Shown here: positions 8,016 to 16,800 of the stretch, one piece after another
Layout of the letters: the number at the start of each line of letters is the position of its first letter
How positions within the stretch are numbered: position 1 is the first letter of the stretch
Assembly (NCBI GenBank): GCA_947595235.1
Contig: CANQEP010000006.1
Location: 1 to 38,096, forward strand
Source of the DNA: an uncultured Clostridia bacterium
Lineage (GTDB): Bacteria; Bacillota; Clostridia; Christensenellales; UBA1242
Length of the DNA stretch: 38,096 nt
Reading direction: 5' to 3'
Notes under the pieces: model-generated
What the model saw: only the letters and a program-made list of their open reading frames with translations
Database searches by the model: none
Told to the model about the DNA's origin: nothing
Translations under genes and position numbers: made by a program

Positions 8016-9222
8016 TGTTGTTGTTGTGGGTGGTGGTCCCGCTGGCATGAGTGCCGCAATCGGGAGCGCAAAAAATGGTGCGTCCACCCTCATCATTGAG
8101 CGAAACGACGAACTTGGTGGCATACTTAACCAATGCATACACAACGGGTTTGGCCTTCACTACTACAAGGAAGAGTTGACTGGCCCAGAATTTGCAAATA
8201 GACTGTCAAAAGAGGTGAAAAAGTATGCAAATATCACCATTTTGACGCAAACTTTCGTTACAGAAATAAAGCAAAACAAGGTTGTTATCTCCAACAAAGA
8301 CGGAGTTCAAGAGGTTGAAACAAAGGCAATAGTCTTGGCAACGGGCGCAAGAGAGAAAACTCCGGCAAACATAACGCTGACTGGTTCTCGCCCCGCTGGA
8401 CTTATGACCGCGGGCGTTGCGCAAAAAATGGTCAACACCATGGGGCTCCTCCCTGGAAAAGAAGTCGTCATCTTGGGAAGTGGTGACATTGGGCTCATCA
8501 TGGCGCGCCGTCTCACTCTTGAGGGCGCAAAGGTCAAGGCGGTTCTTGAAATAAACAAGACCACAAGTGGGCTGAGGCGAAACGTTTTGCAGTGCCTTGA
8601 CGACTTCAACATTCCACTTTTCTTTCAAACCACAGTCTTCAGCGTTGTTGGGAAAGACCGCGTTGAGGGAATATACTACGGCAAAGTTGACGACAACTAT
8701 AACCAATTAAAAGAGACGCAAAAGTTTTTGAAGTGCGACGCGCTCATCCTCTCGGTTGGGCTGACCCCCGAAACGGACATCGTCAAGGGGCTAAAAACCA
8801 TGCGCGTCACGGGTGGTGGCGAAGTTGACGAATACTACATGACAAACATCAAGGGGCTTTTCACGTGTGGCAACGTTTTGCACATCCACGACCTTGTGGA
8901 CAACGTTTGCATAGAGAGTGAAAACGCGGGTAGATGTGCCAGCCTTTTTGCAAAAAAGAAACTTGACACCTCGCGCCCCGTGAATGTCATCGCGGGAAAT
9001 GGCCTCACCTATGTTGTTCCGTCGACCGCATATATAAATGACAACAAACTCGTTTGCCGTTTTAGGCTCAAAAACAAAATAACAAGAACAAATATTGTCG
9101 CAAAAAGTGGCGGTGTTGTGCTTGCAAAAAGGTTCGTTTTGGCGGGAACTCCGGGCGAAATGCAGAGCCTTGAAATTGAAAAAGCAAACGCGACTGGCGA
9201 CATTATTGTGGAGGTGGAGTGA
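8005..9222 (+). CDS. FAD/NAD pyridine nucleotide oxidoreductase, second subunit
   Basis: The product is 405 residues. The FAD motif GGGPAGMSAA is at the N-terminus. A second dinucleotide motif (GSGDIG) lies near residue 155, and the flavin-binding FTCGNVLH segment lies at about 290. The cysteine in NQCIHNGFG near residue 50 is conserved in this family of small-subunit oxidoreductases. AGGAGG precedes the ATG, which lies inside the end of the upstream gene. Together with the flanking BFD-dehydrogenase and DUF1667 gene this forms the classic trio. It probably moves electrons from the first subunit to a nicotinamide or quinone-type acceptor. Confidence 0.85.
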   Translation: MKFDVVVVGGGPAGMSAAIGSAKNGASTLIIERNDELGGILNQCIHNGFGLHYYKEELTGPEFANRLSKEVKKYANITILTQTFVTEIKQNKVVISNKDGVQEVETKAIVLATGAREKTPANITLTGSRPAGLMTAGVAQKMVNTMGLLPGKEVVILGSGDIGLIMARRLTLEGAKVKAVLEINKTTSGLRRNVLQCLDDFNIPLFFQTTVFSVVGKDRVEGIYYGKVDDNYNQLKETQKFLKCDALILSVGLTPETDIVKGLKTMRVTGGGEVDEYYMTNIKGLFTCGNVLHIHDLVDNVCIESENAGRCASLFAKKKLDTSRPVNVIAGNGLTYVVPSTAYINDNKLVCRFRLKNKITRTNIVAKSGGVVLAKRFVLAGTPGEMQSLEIEKANATGDIIVEVE

Positions 9223-9554
9223 TGAACTTGACGTGTATTATGTGCCCAATGGGATGCTCACTTGATGTTCAAAAAACAAGTGACGGCTACAAGGTTACTG
9301 GCAACAACTGTCTTAGGGGCGAGAAATTCGCAAAAGAAGAGATGACCGCACCAAAGAGGATTGTTACCGCCCTTGTCCACACCGACAGAGGGGTGACAAG
9401 TGTTAAGACCTCAAAGCCTATTGACAAGAACAAAATATTTGACGTTCTTAATGAAATTGACAAAATTCATCTCAAAAATGCAAAAATTGGTCAAATTTTG
9501 ATAAAAAACATACAAAATACCGGCGCAGACATAGTTGTTACAAAATCAATATAA
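9222..9554 (+). CDS. DUF1667 protein with conserved cysteine pairs
   Basis: The product is 110 residues. Cys5, Cys8 and Cys12 (CIMCPMGC) plus Cys30 (NNCLRGEKFA) are arranged as in molybdopterin/ferredoxin-type cluster ligands and in the DUF1667 family. It is the third member of the three-gene dehydrogenase operon. I use ATG 9222, seven bases after GGAGG, which overlaps the upstream TGA by one base; an in-frame GTG lies three bases earlier. It likely carries an iron-sulfur centre for the complex, although this is inferred from the cysteines. Confidence 0.85.
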   Translation: MNLTCIMCPMGCSLDVQKTSDGYKVTGNNCLRGEKFAKEEMTAPKRIVTALVHTDRGVTSVKTSKPIDKNKIFDVLNEIDKIHLKNAKIGQILIKNIQNTGADIVVTKSI

Positions 9555-9580
9555 AAAGTCCCAACGGGACTTTTATATTT
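9554..9580. terminator. Bidirectional terminator between convergent operons
   Basis: A perfect AAAAGTCCC / GGGACTTTT stem with a 3-nt loop sits between the DUF1667 gene and the convergent HAD gene. Confidence 0.75.
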
Positions 9581-10145
9581 GGCTTTCAAATTCTTTATCT
9601 TCTTCAATCGCTCTTGAAACAACTCGGTCAATGTCTTTCCAACTCAAAAAATCATTTTCACGAGTCTGCATATATGTGGAATTTTTGCCATAGTGAAGGG
9701 AGTTTATTCCAAGAGTGCTTGCGTTTTTGCAAATTGATGGGCTGTCGTCTATGAGAATGTCAACGCTATTTTGCAAGCAATATGATGCCTTGTCGTTGCA
9801 CGCAATTACTAGAGAAGAAACGTCGTCAAGTCCTATGTTCTTTAGCGATGTTTGAGTGAGTGCTCTTAACACCCTCCAATTTGGTCGACTGGACAAAATG
9901 CAAACTTCTGCCCCATTTTTTCGCCAAGTATTGATGTATTTTGCAGAATTTTCTATAACATAATACTCATCCGCGTCAAGAAACTTGAACATATGAAACG
10001 GCTTTATATCTCTCACTTCGGGAGATATTTTTGCATGAGAAAAATCATGTCTTATCTTTTGTCGTCCCGCGAAAAGGCTTGCAAGTTTGAAGACAAATGA
10101 GTCACAGTTCAATATTGTTCCATCAAGGTCTATGGCAATTTTCAT
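9573..10145 (-). CDS. HAD-family phosphatase, 5'-nucleotidase-like
   Basis: The product is 190 residues. The catalytic aspartates are in AIDLDGTI (Asp6 and Asp8). Motif II is ILSSRP and the acidic motif is VDILIDDSP. This is the pattern of the small NT5C/DUF2410-like HAD phosphatases. A longer reading from 10241 is rejected because a consensus promoter (10187-10159) lies inside the extra N-terminus, just before ATG 10145. It is divergent from a nucleoside deoxyribosyltransferase-like gene, so a role in nucleotide turnover is plausible. Confidence 0.75.
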   Translation of the reverse strand: MKIAIDLDGTILNCDSFVFKLASLFAGRQKIRHDFSHAKISPEVRDIKPFHMFKFLDADEYYVIENSAKYINTWRKNGAEVCILSSRPNWRVLRALTQTSLKNIGLDDVSSLVIACNDKASYCLQNSVDILIDDSPSICKNASTLGINSLHYGKNSTYMQTRENDFLSWKDIDRVVSRAIEEDKEFESQI

Positions 10146-10158
10146 AACAAACTTGCCG

Positions 10159-10187
10159 ATTATATCACGCTGGCAAAAATCTTTCAA
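10159..10187 (-). promoter_or_regulatory. Promoter of the HAD gene
   Basis: Read on the minus strand, TTGAAA, 17 nt and a perfect TATAAT are present. The -10 ends 13 nt before the ATG at 10145, which leaves a leader of only about 6-7 nt. Confidence 0.75.
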
Positions 10188-10204
10188 GCGATATTCAAAA
10201 ATAA

Positions 10205-10233
10205 TTGCATAAATTTTTGCCAAATAGTACAAT
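10205..10233 (+). promoter_or_regulatory. Leaderless promoter of the 10240 gene
   Basis: TTGCAT (10205-10210), 17 nt and TACAAT (10228-10233) are followed by only six bases and then ATG 10240. The predicted start of transcription is the A of ATG, and no ribosome binding site is visible. Confidence 0.65.
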
Positions 10234-10239
10234 GGGTCC

Positions 10240-10704
10240 ATGACAAAAGTTAAAGTTTATTTTTCAAACAACAAAATTAAGCGCGGAGAAAAGTCTATTT
10301 TTCTTGCGGGCACAACCGAAGCCGACCCCGACAAGGATTGGAGGCGAAAGGTCATCACTTTGCTTGAAAAAAAGGGCTATGACGGAGTGGTCTATAACCC
10401 CGACTACACCTCTCTTAAAGTGAAAAATGACTACAAAACTCAACTTGAATGGGAACTTAGGGGCATAAAAGATGCAACCGCCATCCTCTTTTGGGTGGAC
10501 CGCGACCTTGCGAAACGCCCCGGACTTACAACAAACGTTGAATTTGGGTATTGGCTACACTCTGGACGCCTTTTTTATGGAAGACCAAACGACAGTCAAA
10601 AATGCCTTTACCTTGACATGCTCTATGAAATGCACGAGGAAAGAAAGCCAGAAACCGACCTCGAGGCCCTCGTCAACCGCGTTTTAAAATACCTAAATGA
10701 ATAA
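10240..10704 (+). CDS. Nucleoside 2-deoxyribosyltransferase-like protein
   Basis: The product is 154 residues. It matches the Nuc_deoxyri_tr2 pattern: IFLAGTT near the N-terminus, VVYNPDY in the middle, QLEWELRGIKDATAILFWV with the conserved Trp-Glu, and the GLTTNVEFGYW signature. Family members cleave or exchange the N-glycosidic bond of nucleosides or act on modified nucleotides; many are uncharacterised. It starts directly at the predicted transcription start and has no Shine-Dalgarno. It is divergent from the HAD phosphatase, 94 nt apart, a pairing that fits nucleotide salvage. Confidence 0.8.
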   Translation: MTKVKVYFSNNKIKRGEKSIFLAGTTEADPDKDWRRKVITLLEKKGYDGVVYNPDYTSLKVKNDYKTQLEWELRGIKDATAILFWVDRDLAKRPGLTTNVEFGYWLHSGRLFYGRPNDSQKCLYLDMLYEMHEERKPETDLEALVNRVLKYLNE

Positions 10705-10920
10705 ATCGAATATTCTTACGCAATTTGCGCTAAATTTTCATTATATAGATATCTCTAAAACGACTAAGTTGTGTTAACAATTTAAAATTGCCAAAAAGTG
10801 GCACTCTTTATTTTCAAACATGAACAGAGGCAGTCTCTACAAAAATTTGAATATAATATAAAAAATCATATGTGATTTTATTGATTTGTGTTATACTTAT
10901 TTTAATAAGGAGTTTTTTTA

Positions 10921-11539
10921 TGGACGATTTAAACAAAGATGATGATATTATCGAAGTTGAAAAAGACAGCGAAGAAAGCGAAAATATGCCTACTATAGAT
11001 ATCAAAGATTATAAGTTCACAACAATGGGCGGAGATATCCAGATAAGGCAACTCGTTCAACAAATTACTGAAGGCGATATTGAGATTCCCAATATTCAAA
11101 GAAAGTATGTTTGGTCTAATAGTATCGCGAGTAGATTTATTGAATCTGCTTTATTGGATTTGCCTTTGCCAAGTATCTTTCTTTGTCGACAAAAGAATGG
11201 AAAATATTTAATTATAGATGGATTGCAACGATTAACAACTTTGAAATATTTTTTAAACATGGAATATATAATTTCATAAAAAAAGAATGTAGCGAACAAT
11301 GGTTCAAGGAAATAAAAGACAGAGAAAACAAGGCACATCTAGATACAAAATATAAAAAATTTACTATACAGCAGATATTCATTTCAATTGATTTCATTTT
11401 CATGGAAAGGTGCAAAATCGCGCATGGTGAATCGTCTTACCTTGGAACTATCAATGAACTAATTGACAACTTCACCCGAGCAAGAGCATGGTTATTTGAG
11501 TTAGATAGCGTTGTTAACAATAAGAAATTTAAGGGATGA
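10921..11539 (+). pseudogene. Broken DUF262-HEPN defence gene remnant
   Basis: Translation starts at ATG 10921 after AAGGAG. The first 115 residues are a clear DUF262 (GmrSD-N/ParB-like) N-terminus, with IPNIQRKYVW and the hallmark IIDGLQRLTTL. The frame then ends at TAA 11277-11279. The +1 frame continues to 11539 and encodes a different C-terminus with the HEPN-type motif RCKIAHG (R-x4-H). The frames meet at a run of six T near 11253-11258. Intact DUF262 proteins are hundreds of residues longer, so an internal deletion fusing the head of a DUF262 gene to the tail of a neighbouring HEPN gene fits best. A single-base slip in the T run is the alternative. DUF262 proteins are often paired with MAE_28990-like HEPN nucleases in defence loci. 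Base composition is more AT-rich than in neighbours. Confidence 0.65.
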
Positions 11540-11563
11540 TTTTAATTTCTCCTTTCGCCCCCA

Positions 11564-11599
11564 TTGGTACGCATTCTATTCATTTTGGTATGGTATAAT
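11564..11599 (+). repeat. Half-degenerate first CRISPR repeat
   Basis: The last 18 bases match the repeat exactly, including the TATGGTATAAT promoter end, and CTATT is also recognisable with a one-base deletion after it. The first dozen bases have diverged. The part needed to drive transcription of the next spacer is kept, while the part that would only serve a crRNA to its left is lost. Confidence 0.7.
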
Positions 11600-12522
11600 C
11601 GATTATGGTGCAGGCCCTTACAAAAACAAGTTTTAGTTTCCTATTGAATTTTGGTATGGTATAATTTCAATACCTCAATGACAAGTTAGACGATGTTTTA
11701 GTTCCCTATTGAATTTGGGTATGGTATAATTTGCATAATGACATCACCAAGCCTTTGAGTGTTTTAGTTCCCTATTGAATTTTGGTATGGTATAATAATG
11801 AGTGGTCAAGCGGGATCTCAATCCGTGTTTTAGTTCCCTATTGAATTTTGGTATGGTATAATTAACAGTTGATTGTATGGTATCAAAAACACGTTTTAGT
11901 TCCCTATTGAATTTTGGTATGGTATAATGAGAACACTGTACAAAGTGCAAGTGATTTTGTTTTAGTTCCCTATTGAATTTTGGTATGGTATAATATAATG
12001 CAAACGATACAATGGTCGCCTTTTGTTTTAGTTCCCTATTGAATTTTGGTATGGTATAATTCCAAATTCTCACACAAAGGAAGAAAGAGAGTTTTAGTTC
12101 CCTATTGAATTTTGGTATGGTATAATAACCGACTTTTTACTCCCGTCACAAGGCTTGTTTTAGTTCCCTATTGAATTTTGGTATGGTATAATGAATAGTG
12201 TTTGTGCCCCATTTTTAGTTATGTTTTAGTTCCCTATTGAATTTTGGTATGGTATAATAATAGGCATTGCTGTCCAAACTTCTTTTTTGTTTTAGTTCCC
12301 TATTGAATTTTGGTATGGTATAATTCACGTTTTGCAGCGCGATAAAGCGGCTTAGTTTTAGTTCCCTATTGAATTTTGGTATGGTATAATAAAAATCATA
12401 AGGGTAGCACTCATAGCCACGTTTTAGTTTCCTATTGAATTTTGGTATGGTATAATAAAAATCATAAGGGTAGCACTCATAGCCACGTTTTAGTTCCCTA
12501 TTGAATTTTGGTATGGTATAAT
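11600..12522 (+). CRISPR. Type II-C CRISPR array, 14 full repeats
   Basis: Fourteen 36-bp repeats begin GTTTTAGTTCCC and end TATGGTATAAT. The first starts at 11630 and the last ends at 12522. Thirteen spacers lie between them, all 30 nt except the one at 11666-11694 (29 nt). A further 30-nt spacer at 11600-11629 is preceded by the degenerate repeat. Repeats at 11630 and 12421 share a C-to-T change, and the repeat at 11695 has one T-to-G change. The last two spacers (12391-12420 and 12457-12486) are identical. The GTTTTAG orientation and the complementary tracrRNA show that crRNAs are read on the plus strand, toward cas2. Every repeat ends in TGG-TATAAT, an extended -10 box, so each spacer can be transcribed individually as in Neisseria and Campylobacter. 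The degenerate repeat at the left and the duplicated spacer at the right suggest that growth happens at the cas-proximal end. Confidence 0.97.
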
Positions 12523-12585
12523 AGGTTACTAAAAAAAGAAGGCTCTTTGTTCGCGATTTTCGGACATTGAGCCTTTCTTTTTTAC
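12520..12585 (+). ncRNA. Array-end anti-repeat copy plus terminator
   Basis: Bases 12520-12534 read AATAGGTTACTAAAA, the same 15 nt found in the tracrRNA anti-repeat (minus strand 17311-17297). The first three bases belong to the last repeat; the other twelve are flank. The flank can fold back on the last repeat to give 6 bp (12497-12502 with 12520-12525), a 2x2 internal loop and 7 bp (12488-12494 with 12528-12534). This is the same pairing as in the crRNA:tracrRNA duplex. An intrinsic terminator hairpin (GGCTC 12541-12545 with GAGCC 12569-12573, then a T run) follows directly. On the minus strand the hairpin can also end the cas operon. Existence of a stable RNA is inferred; the pairing is seen. 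Confidence 0.6.
12535..12585. terminator. Bidirectional terminator of array and cas operon
   Basis: AAGAAGGCTC pairs with GAGCCTTTCTT. The 23-nt loop contains a further short pairing, GTTCG with CGGAC. T runs occur on both strands, so it serves the array from the left and cas2 from the right. Confidence 0.7.
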
Positions 12586-12607
12586 TTTTATTTTTTTCAA
12601 ATTTGCT

Positions 12608-12928
12608 TCAAAAAAATGATAATTGGTTGCTTTCAACCTTTTTTTCTTTTCTTATGGGCTTCCCAGTTAGTATTTTCATTGAGGCATATTGCTTTTCTGT
12701 AACAATCATAGACCTGACAGACCCTCCGCTTGGAACTTTCAGCGCCACCCTCTCTTCATGCAGTTGCGCGGACTCCAAGGTGTTACAAATTCTGCCGTAA
12801 AGGCTGAATTGAATCATATAAAATCCATCTTTTATAAGAAAGTTCCTAAATTGCGTTGCCGCTCGTCTCTCCTTCGGTGAAAGAACAGGCAAATCAAAAA
12901 ACACCAACACCCTCATAAACTTACTCAT
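12608..12928 (-). CDS. cas2: CRISPR-associated endonuclease Cas2
   Basis: The product is 106 residues. The ferredoxin-like start MRVLVFFDLPV carries the conserved aspartate of Cas2. The core continues with FRNFLIKDGFYMIQFSLYGRIC, typical of type II Cas2. It forms the spacer integration complex with Cas1. The ATG at 12928 overlaps the end of cas1 by 8 nt. It is the last gene of the cas9-cas1-cas2 operon; no csn2 or cas4 follows, which defines subtype II-C. Confidence 0.95.
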   Translation of the reverse strand: MSKFMRVLVFFDLPVLSPKERRAATQFRNFLIKDGFYMIQFSLYGRICNTLESAQLHEERVALKVPSGGSVRSMIVTEKQYASMKILTGKPIRKEKKVESNQLSFF

Positions 12929-13814
12929 ACTTGTGCAAATTGAGTCCAGTTATCTTCACATCTTTTAACATTGGAGTTTTGTTTTTTAAACTTTTCAAAA
13001 AACTTTCAACATAAATATCAATGGCATTAGACAATGTCTGCTTTTGCCCATCTATCTCCAAATCATAATTGATTATTGAATAGATTTGCCCTTTCACTTG
13101 AGGCGTCAACGCTCTTTCATCAACAAGGTGAATTTTAACGAACAAATCCACAAGAGGTCTGAAAGGCTCCATAAGGTCATCTGCCAAATTGAATTGATTA
13201 AATTGGTTGCGGTGGTTAATTCCAACAAACGGCATAAGGCCATGAATTGTAATGCTCCTCGCAACAAAGCCCCGCACTATGGCATAGCCATAGTTCAAGA
13301 AAGAATTTATTGCGCTGTCTTCTCGCCTTTTGAAATCTTTATCAAACAACTCCTTGAAGTACACAAGGCTTGCCGCCGCCTCGACATTGCTACTATCTCC
13401 ACTTAACACCTTTGCAGAGAGGCTCTTTAATTGGTCATGACCACCACAGATGTTGAGCACTTCATTTTGGTTTTCTATTTTATTTACAACAACTTTTTGC
13501 CACAGATTTTTAACTAGTGGTTTGCTTGCTTGCGCTTGTAGATTATAATTTACCAATGTTGTGTAATGTTGACAAAAAGGCAAAAGTAGTCCACTTGGCA
13601 AGTGCTTTTGGTCGCAAACAAAAGTCAATATTCCATACTCGGCAAGTTGGGAAAGGGCATATGTTGATATGCTCCCCTCCAAACTCTCTATCATCACACT
13701 ATTTATATCCTCTATTGGATACTCCTCTTGCTTGTTTACATTCGATAACACAAGTTGATTATTCTTTATGCTCAAGTTGGCAAAATTGCCGACGTAAATA
13801 TTGATATACCCCAC
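12921..13814 (-). CDS. cas1: CRISPR-associated integrase Cas1
   Basis: The product is 297 residues, of type II Cas1 length. The metal-binding residues appear as Glu145 (NVEAAASLVYF), His201 (GINHRNQFNQFNLADDL) and Glu216 (LMEPFRPLVD). Their spacing of 56 and 15 residues equals what I recall for the catalytic Glu149/His205/Glu220 of Streptococcus pyogenes Cas1. The conserved INSFLNYGYAIVRG helix is present. Translation starts at GTG 13814, whose first base overlaps the TAG of cas9, with AAAGGA upstream. It integrates new spacers with Cas2. Confidence 0.95.
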   Translation of the reverse strand: MGYINIYVGNFANLSIKNNQLVLSNVNKQEEYPIEDINSVMIESLEGSISTYALSQLAEYGILTFVCDQKHLPSGLLLPFCQHYTTLVNYNLQAQASKPLVKNLWQKVVVNKIENQNEVLNICGGHDQLKSLSAKVLSGDSSNVEAAASLVYFKELFDKDFKRREDSAINSFLNYGYAIVRGFVARSITIHGLMPFVGINHRNQFNQFNLADDLMEPFRPLVDLFVKIHLVDERALTPQVKGQIYSIINYDLEIDGQKQTLSNAIDIYVESFLKSLKNKTPMLKDVKITGLNLHKYE

Positions 13815-16800
13815 TAAAATCCTTTCCTTTTTTCTTTGGGCGCCTTATATACCTTTCCCAAGACGTCAACATACAACTTTTCCATGTTCTTTAAGGTTTT
13901 TACCCCAAGATTTGAAATTCCATAGCACCTGTCATTCGTCAAAACCTTTATACTTGCGGTTGCGATACCCGTGTTATTATAATACACTATCTGCTCTTTG
14001 CATGTTATGGAATCTGGCTTTTTTGACAATGGATTTTTGTTGTTAACTTTAGAAAATTTCATATCTCGGTCGCTCGTTACTTTTATGAGGTCATTTTGAT
14101 AAAGGCTGAACAAAAATTCGTAACTATCGTCAATTTCGCTCCAGTCTTTATTGATTTCAATAACCTTGTTTGGTAGCCTCTTTGCATAGACATCGCTCAT
14201 GTATATTGGGCATAAATAGAACTTTCCACCTTTTTTGAACACGTCTACTCTGACCATGTTCTCGTTTTCCGCCGCCCCATTTGGAGTGATAACACATGAC
14301 GAAGCCTTGTTGTATAATTTCACTTTCTTTACAACTGGTCCATCGGTGCCATCTTTTCTTGGCTTATAAACGGGTTGATTTTTAGGAATTTCACCATTTT
14401 CTATGAGCATATTCTTTAACTTCAAATAGAGGAGCCTGTCGTCTTCGGGTCTATAATAATTCTCAATACTCTTACTTGGATATTTGTCGCCTTTTAATTC
14501 AATCGTCTCCGGCTTTTCTGAGATTTTAAGAGCGCCAACATCCACGCTGACAATAAGGTTTTTCGTCTCTTCATACTCGCGACTGCTCATCATGGTTTCT
14601 TTATGAATAGCGCCCGTTAGTTTTGTCGTCTTCATGCGACTCACAAAAACGGGTTTGACTCTTTGAACCTCATCCTCACCATAGCCAAGTTTCAAAAGCC
14701 TTGTCTTTTCTTCGTCACTAAAGCCGTCAAGAGTGTAGTCCACTTTGCCTCTGATTGACAACTCTTCAACAAACCCCTCATATGGCTCAGGCAATCGCTT
14801 TTTCATAAGGTCAATGCCCTTCGCTTCCAAGTCGGCTTTTTCTTCTTTGCTAAGAAGCTCATGGGTTTTTATGTTTATGAAGACTTTGTTGTCTTCGTCA
14901 AACACAAACCTTTCTTTGAGCATATTGAACGATGTGATTTTTTGTATTTCGCTATTAGAGACAGTTGATATAACGGCAGCGTCTATGCAATGGTGAATAT
15001 CTCCGTCGTCACGGACTTTGTTTATTCCCCAGAACTTTCTAAGATAACTTGTTATTGCCCCGTTAACGCTTCTTATAACATTTCTGCCCTTGCTTGGCGC
15101 AACCTCAAGATATTTTTGCATCAAATTGAGCATGAATCGCGCAATGTACCTTGTGTCGTTAAGGTTTCTGCTTATGAACTCTTTTTGTTGGTCTTCGTCA
15201 AACTTGGTCTTTAAAAGTCTTCTCTCTTTTTCAGAATTTTTCAAAAGATGTGCCCTTGCAACAAAATCTTGCCACCTTTTGTCGTCGTCACCAAAATACT
15301 CATATGGCGTTCGATTGCCTTTGTTTTGGTTTTCTGCACTTAGGACCAACACCTTGTTGTTATAACTGTCGTCCATGCTTCGGCTGAAAGGCAAGATGTG
15401 GTCAATCTGAACATAGTTTGGTTCAAATAGTCGGTTTATGTCTATGGCTTTTCCGCTGTATACACACTTGCCTTCTTGTTCTTGATATAGTTTAAATTTG
15501 AGAAGGTCAAGATATGTTGGCATTGTCAAGCCAAATTCTCTCAGTCCCTCCCTTGCTCTATCGTTATTTATCAAATTTTCGGTTTGCACTTTCTGTATGC
15601 GCATTCTATCTTTGTGGTCGCGAGAAAGTTCTCTTGCAAGTTCAATGTTCACATATTGTGGCGAACCATATTTTGCAATAATTGCGTTCAAAATCTTTAG
15701 TGTCTGATTGACGGCACGCTTTACCACGGGCGATGTTATATCTTTTAACTCTTCTTCTATTTCTTCTCCCTTTAAGTATTTATATTTTTCGTGTTCAAAA
15801 CTTGAGTGATTATACCCCGCCGATTGACATGCCACATCATACCTTTGACCTTGCTCAAGATATGGTATGATTTTCTTCATGGCAACCATGCTTAGTGAAC
15901 CAAATTTGTCGAAATTCAGTTCGGATATCTTTTGCTTTTGTTCATCTGTAAGCGCGTTTAAAAGTGGACTTTGCGAAATATATGCGTCAATGCTTTCTTG
16001 ACTTTTGTTGTAGGTAAGCATTGTTGCAATCTCGTCAAGAAGTTCAATATTCTCAAACGAACTTTTCAGCCCGAGCGCTTTTCTTATTGAGTAACTTTTG
16101 CTAAATGACACAAAACTTGCATTCTCGCATTCTTTAATAAATTCATCTTCACTGAGTTCAGTTCCCTTTTTCTTTGAATAGTTGCAAAGATTGAACCTAA
16201 CGTTTGTTGGCAAACTTAAAAGTTTTCTAAGTTGCGAAAATTTCACACTCTCGGCATCATGCATATATGAAACAACAAGTGCGTGTTGCTCGGCATTTAG
16301 TGGCTGGTCATCAAGTTTAAGGTTGTTGAGTTTTGAAAGTGCCGTAAAATATTCAAATGTGTATGTTGCCTTTGGCGCGCGAAACTCATTTTTTTCGAAA
16401 GTGCACTTTCCGACCTCAAACTTCGCCGAATATGGACTTGGAGCACTTGGACCTTCATCAAAAGTCCTCTGCGCGCTAAATATTTCTGTGACATTTTGTA
16501 TAAATTCGTCACTTATACGCTTGTCAAATTCTGCTTGCCTATGAAGAATTTTCTCAATTTCCTCTTTTAGTTCATCTCTTTTAAAGCAGTTACGATAGTC
16601 TCCACTGTGGTTGCGTATGTTATAGGTGGCTTTCCCGCAAGTGGTAGTCTTGTATCTTTCATCAGTGTAAAGTGCTTCGCCTATTGTCTCATAGCCATGA
16701 TCTTTCAAAAATTGAGTGTTCTCGCCTATTGCCTTTAAAAGTTTTCCCTCTTTCCCCGACGCGTCGCCTTTGCGACTTGACTTAAAACCTCTGCGCTTAA

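Noticed and set aside
11183..11539. Separate gene for the HEPN-like tail
   Set aside because: No ribosome binding site precedes its ATG and its first 25 residues are a shadow of the DUF262 frame; treated as part of the broken gene.
11744..12073. A 109-residue open frame on the minus strand made of repeated TIPKFNRELK units
   Set aside because: It is the translation of the CRISPR repeats and spacers, not a gene.
11600..12486. Self-targeting spacers against this window
   Set aside because: By eye no spacer matches other parts of the window; a genome-wide and phage search was not possible.
12523..12607. A csn2 or cas4 gene behind cas2
   Set aside because: Only a terminator and flank lie between cas2 and the array, and no such gene occurs on the other side; subtype II-C is retained.
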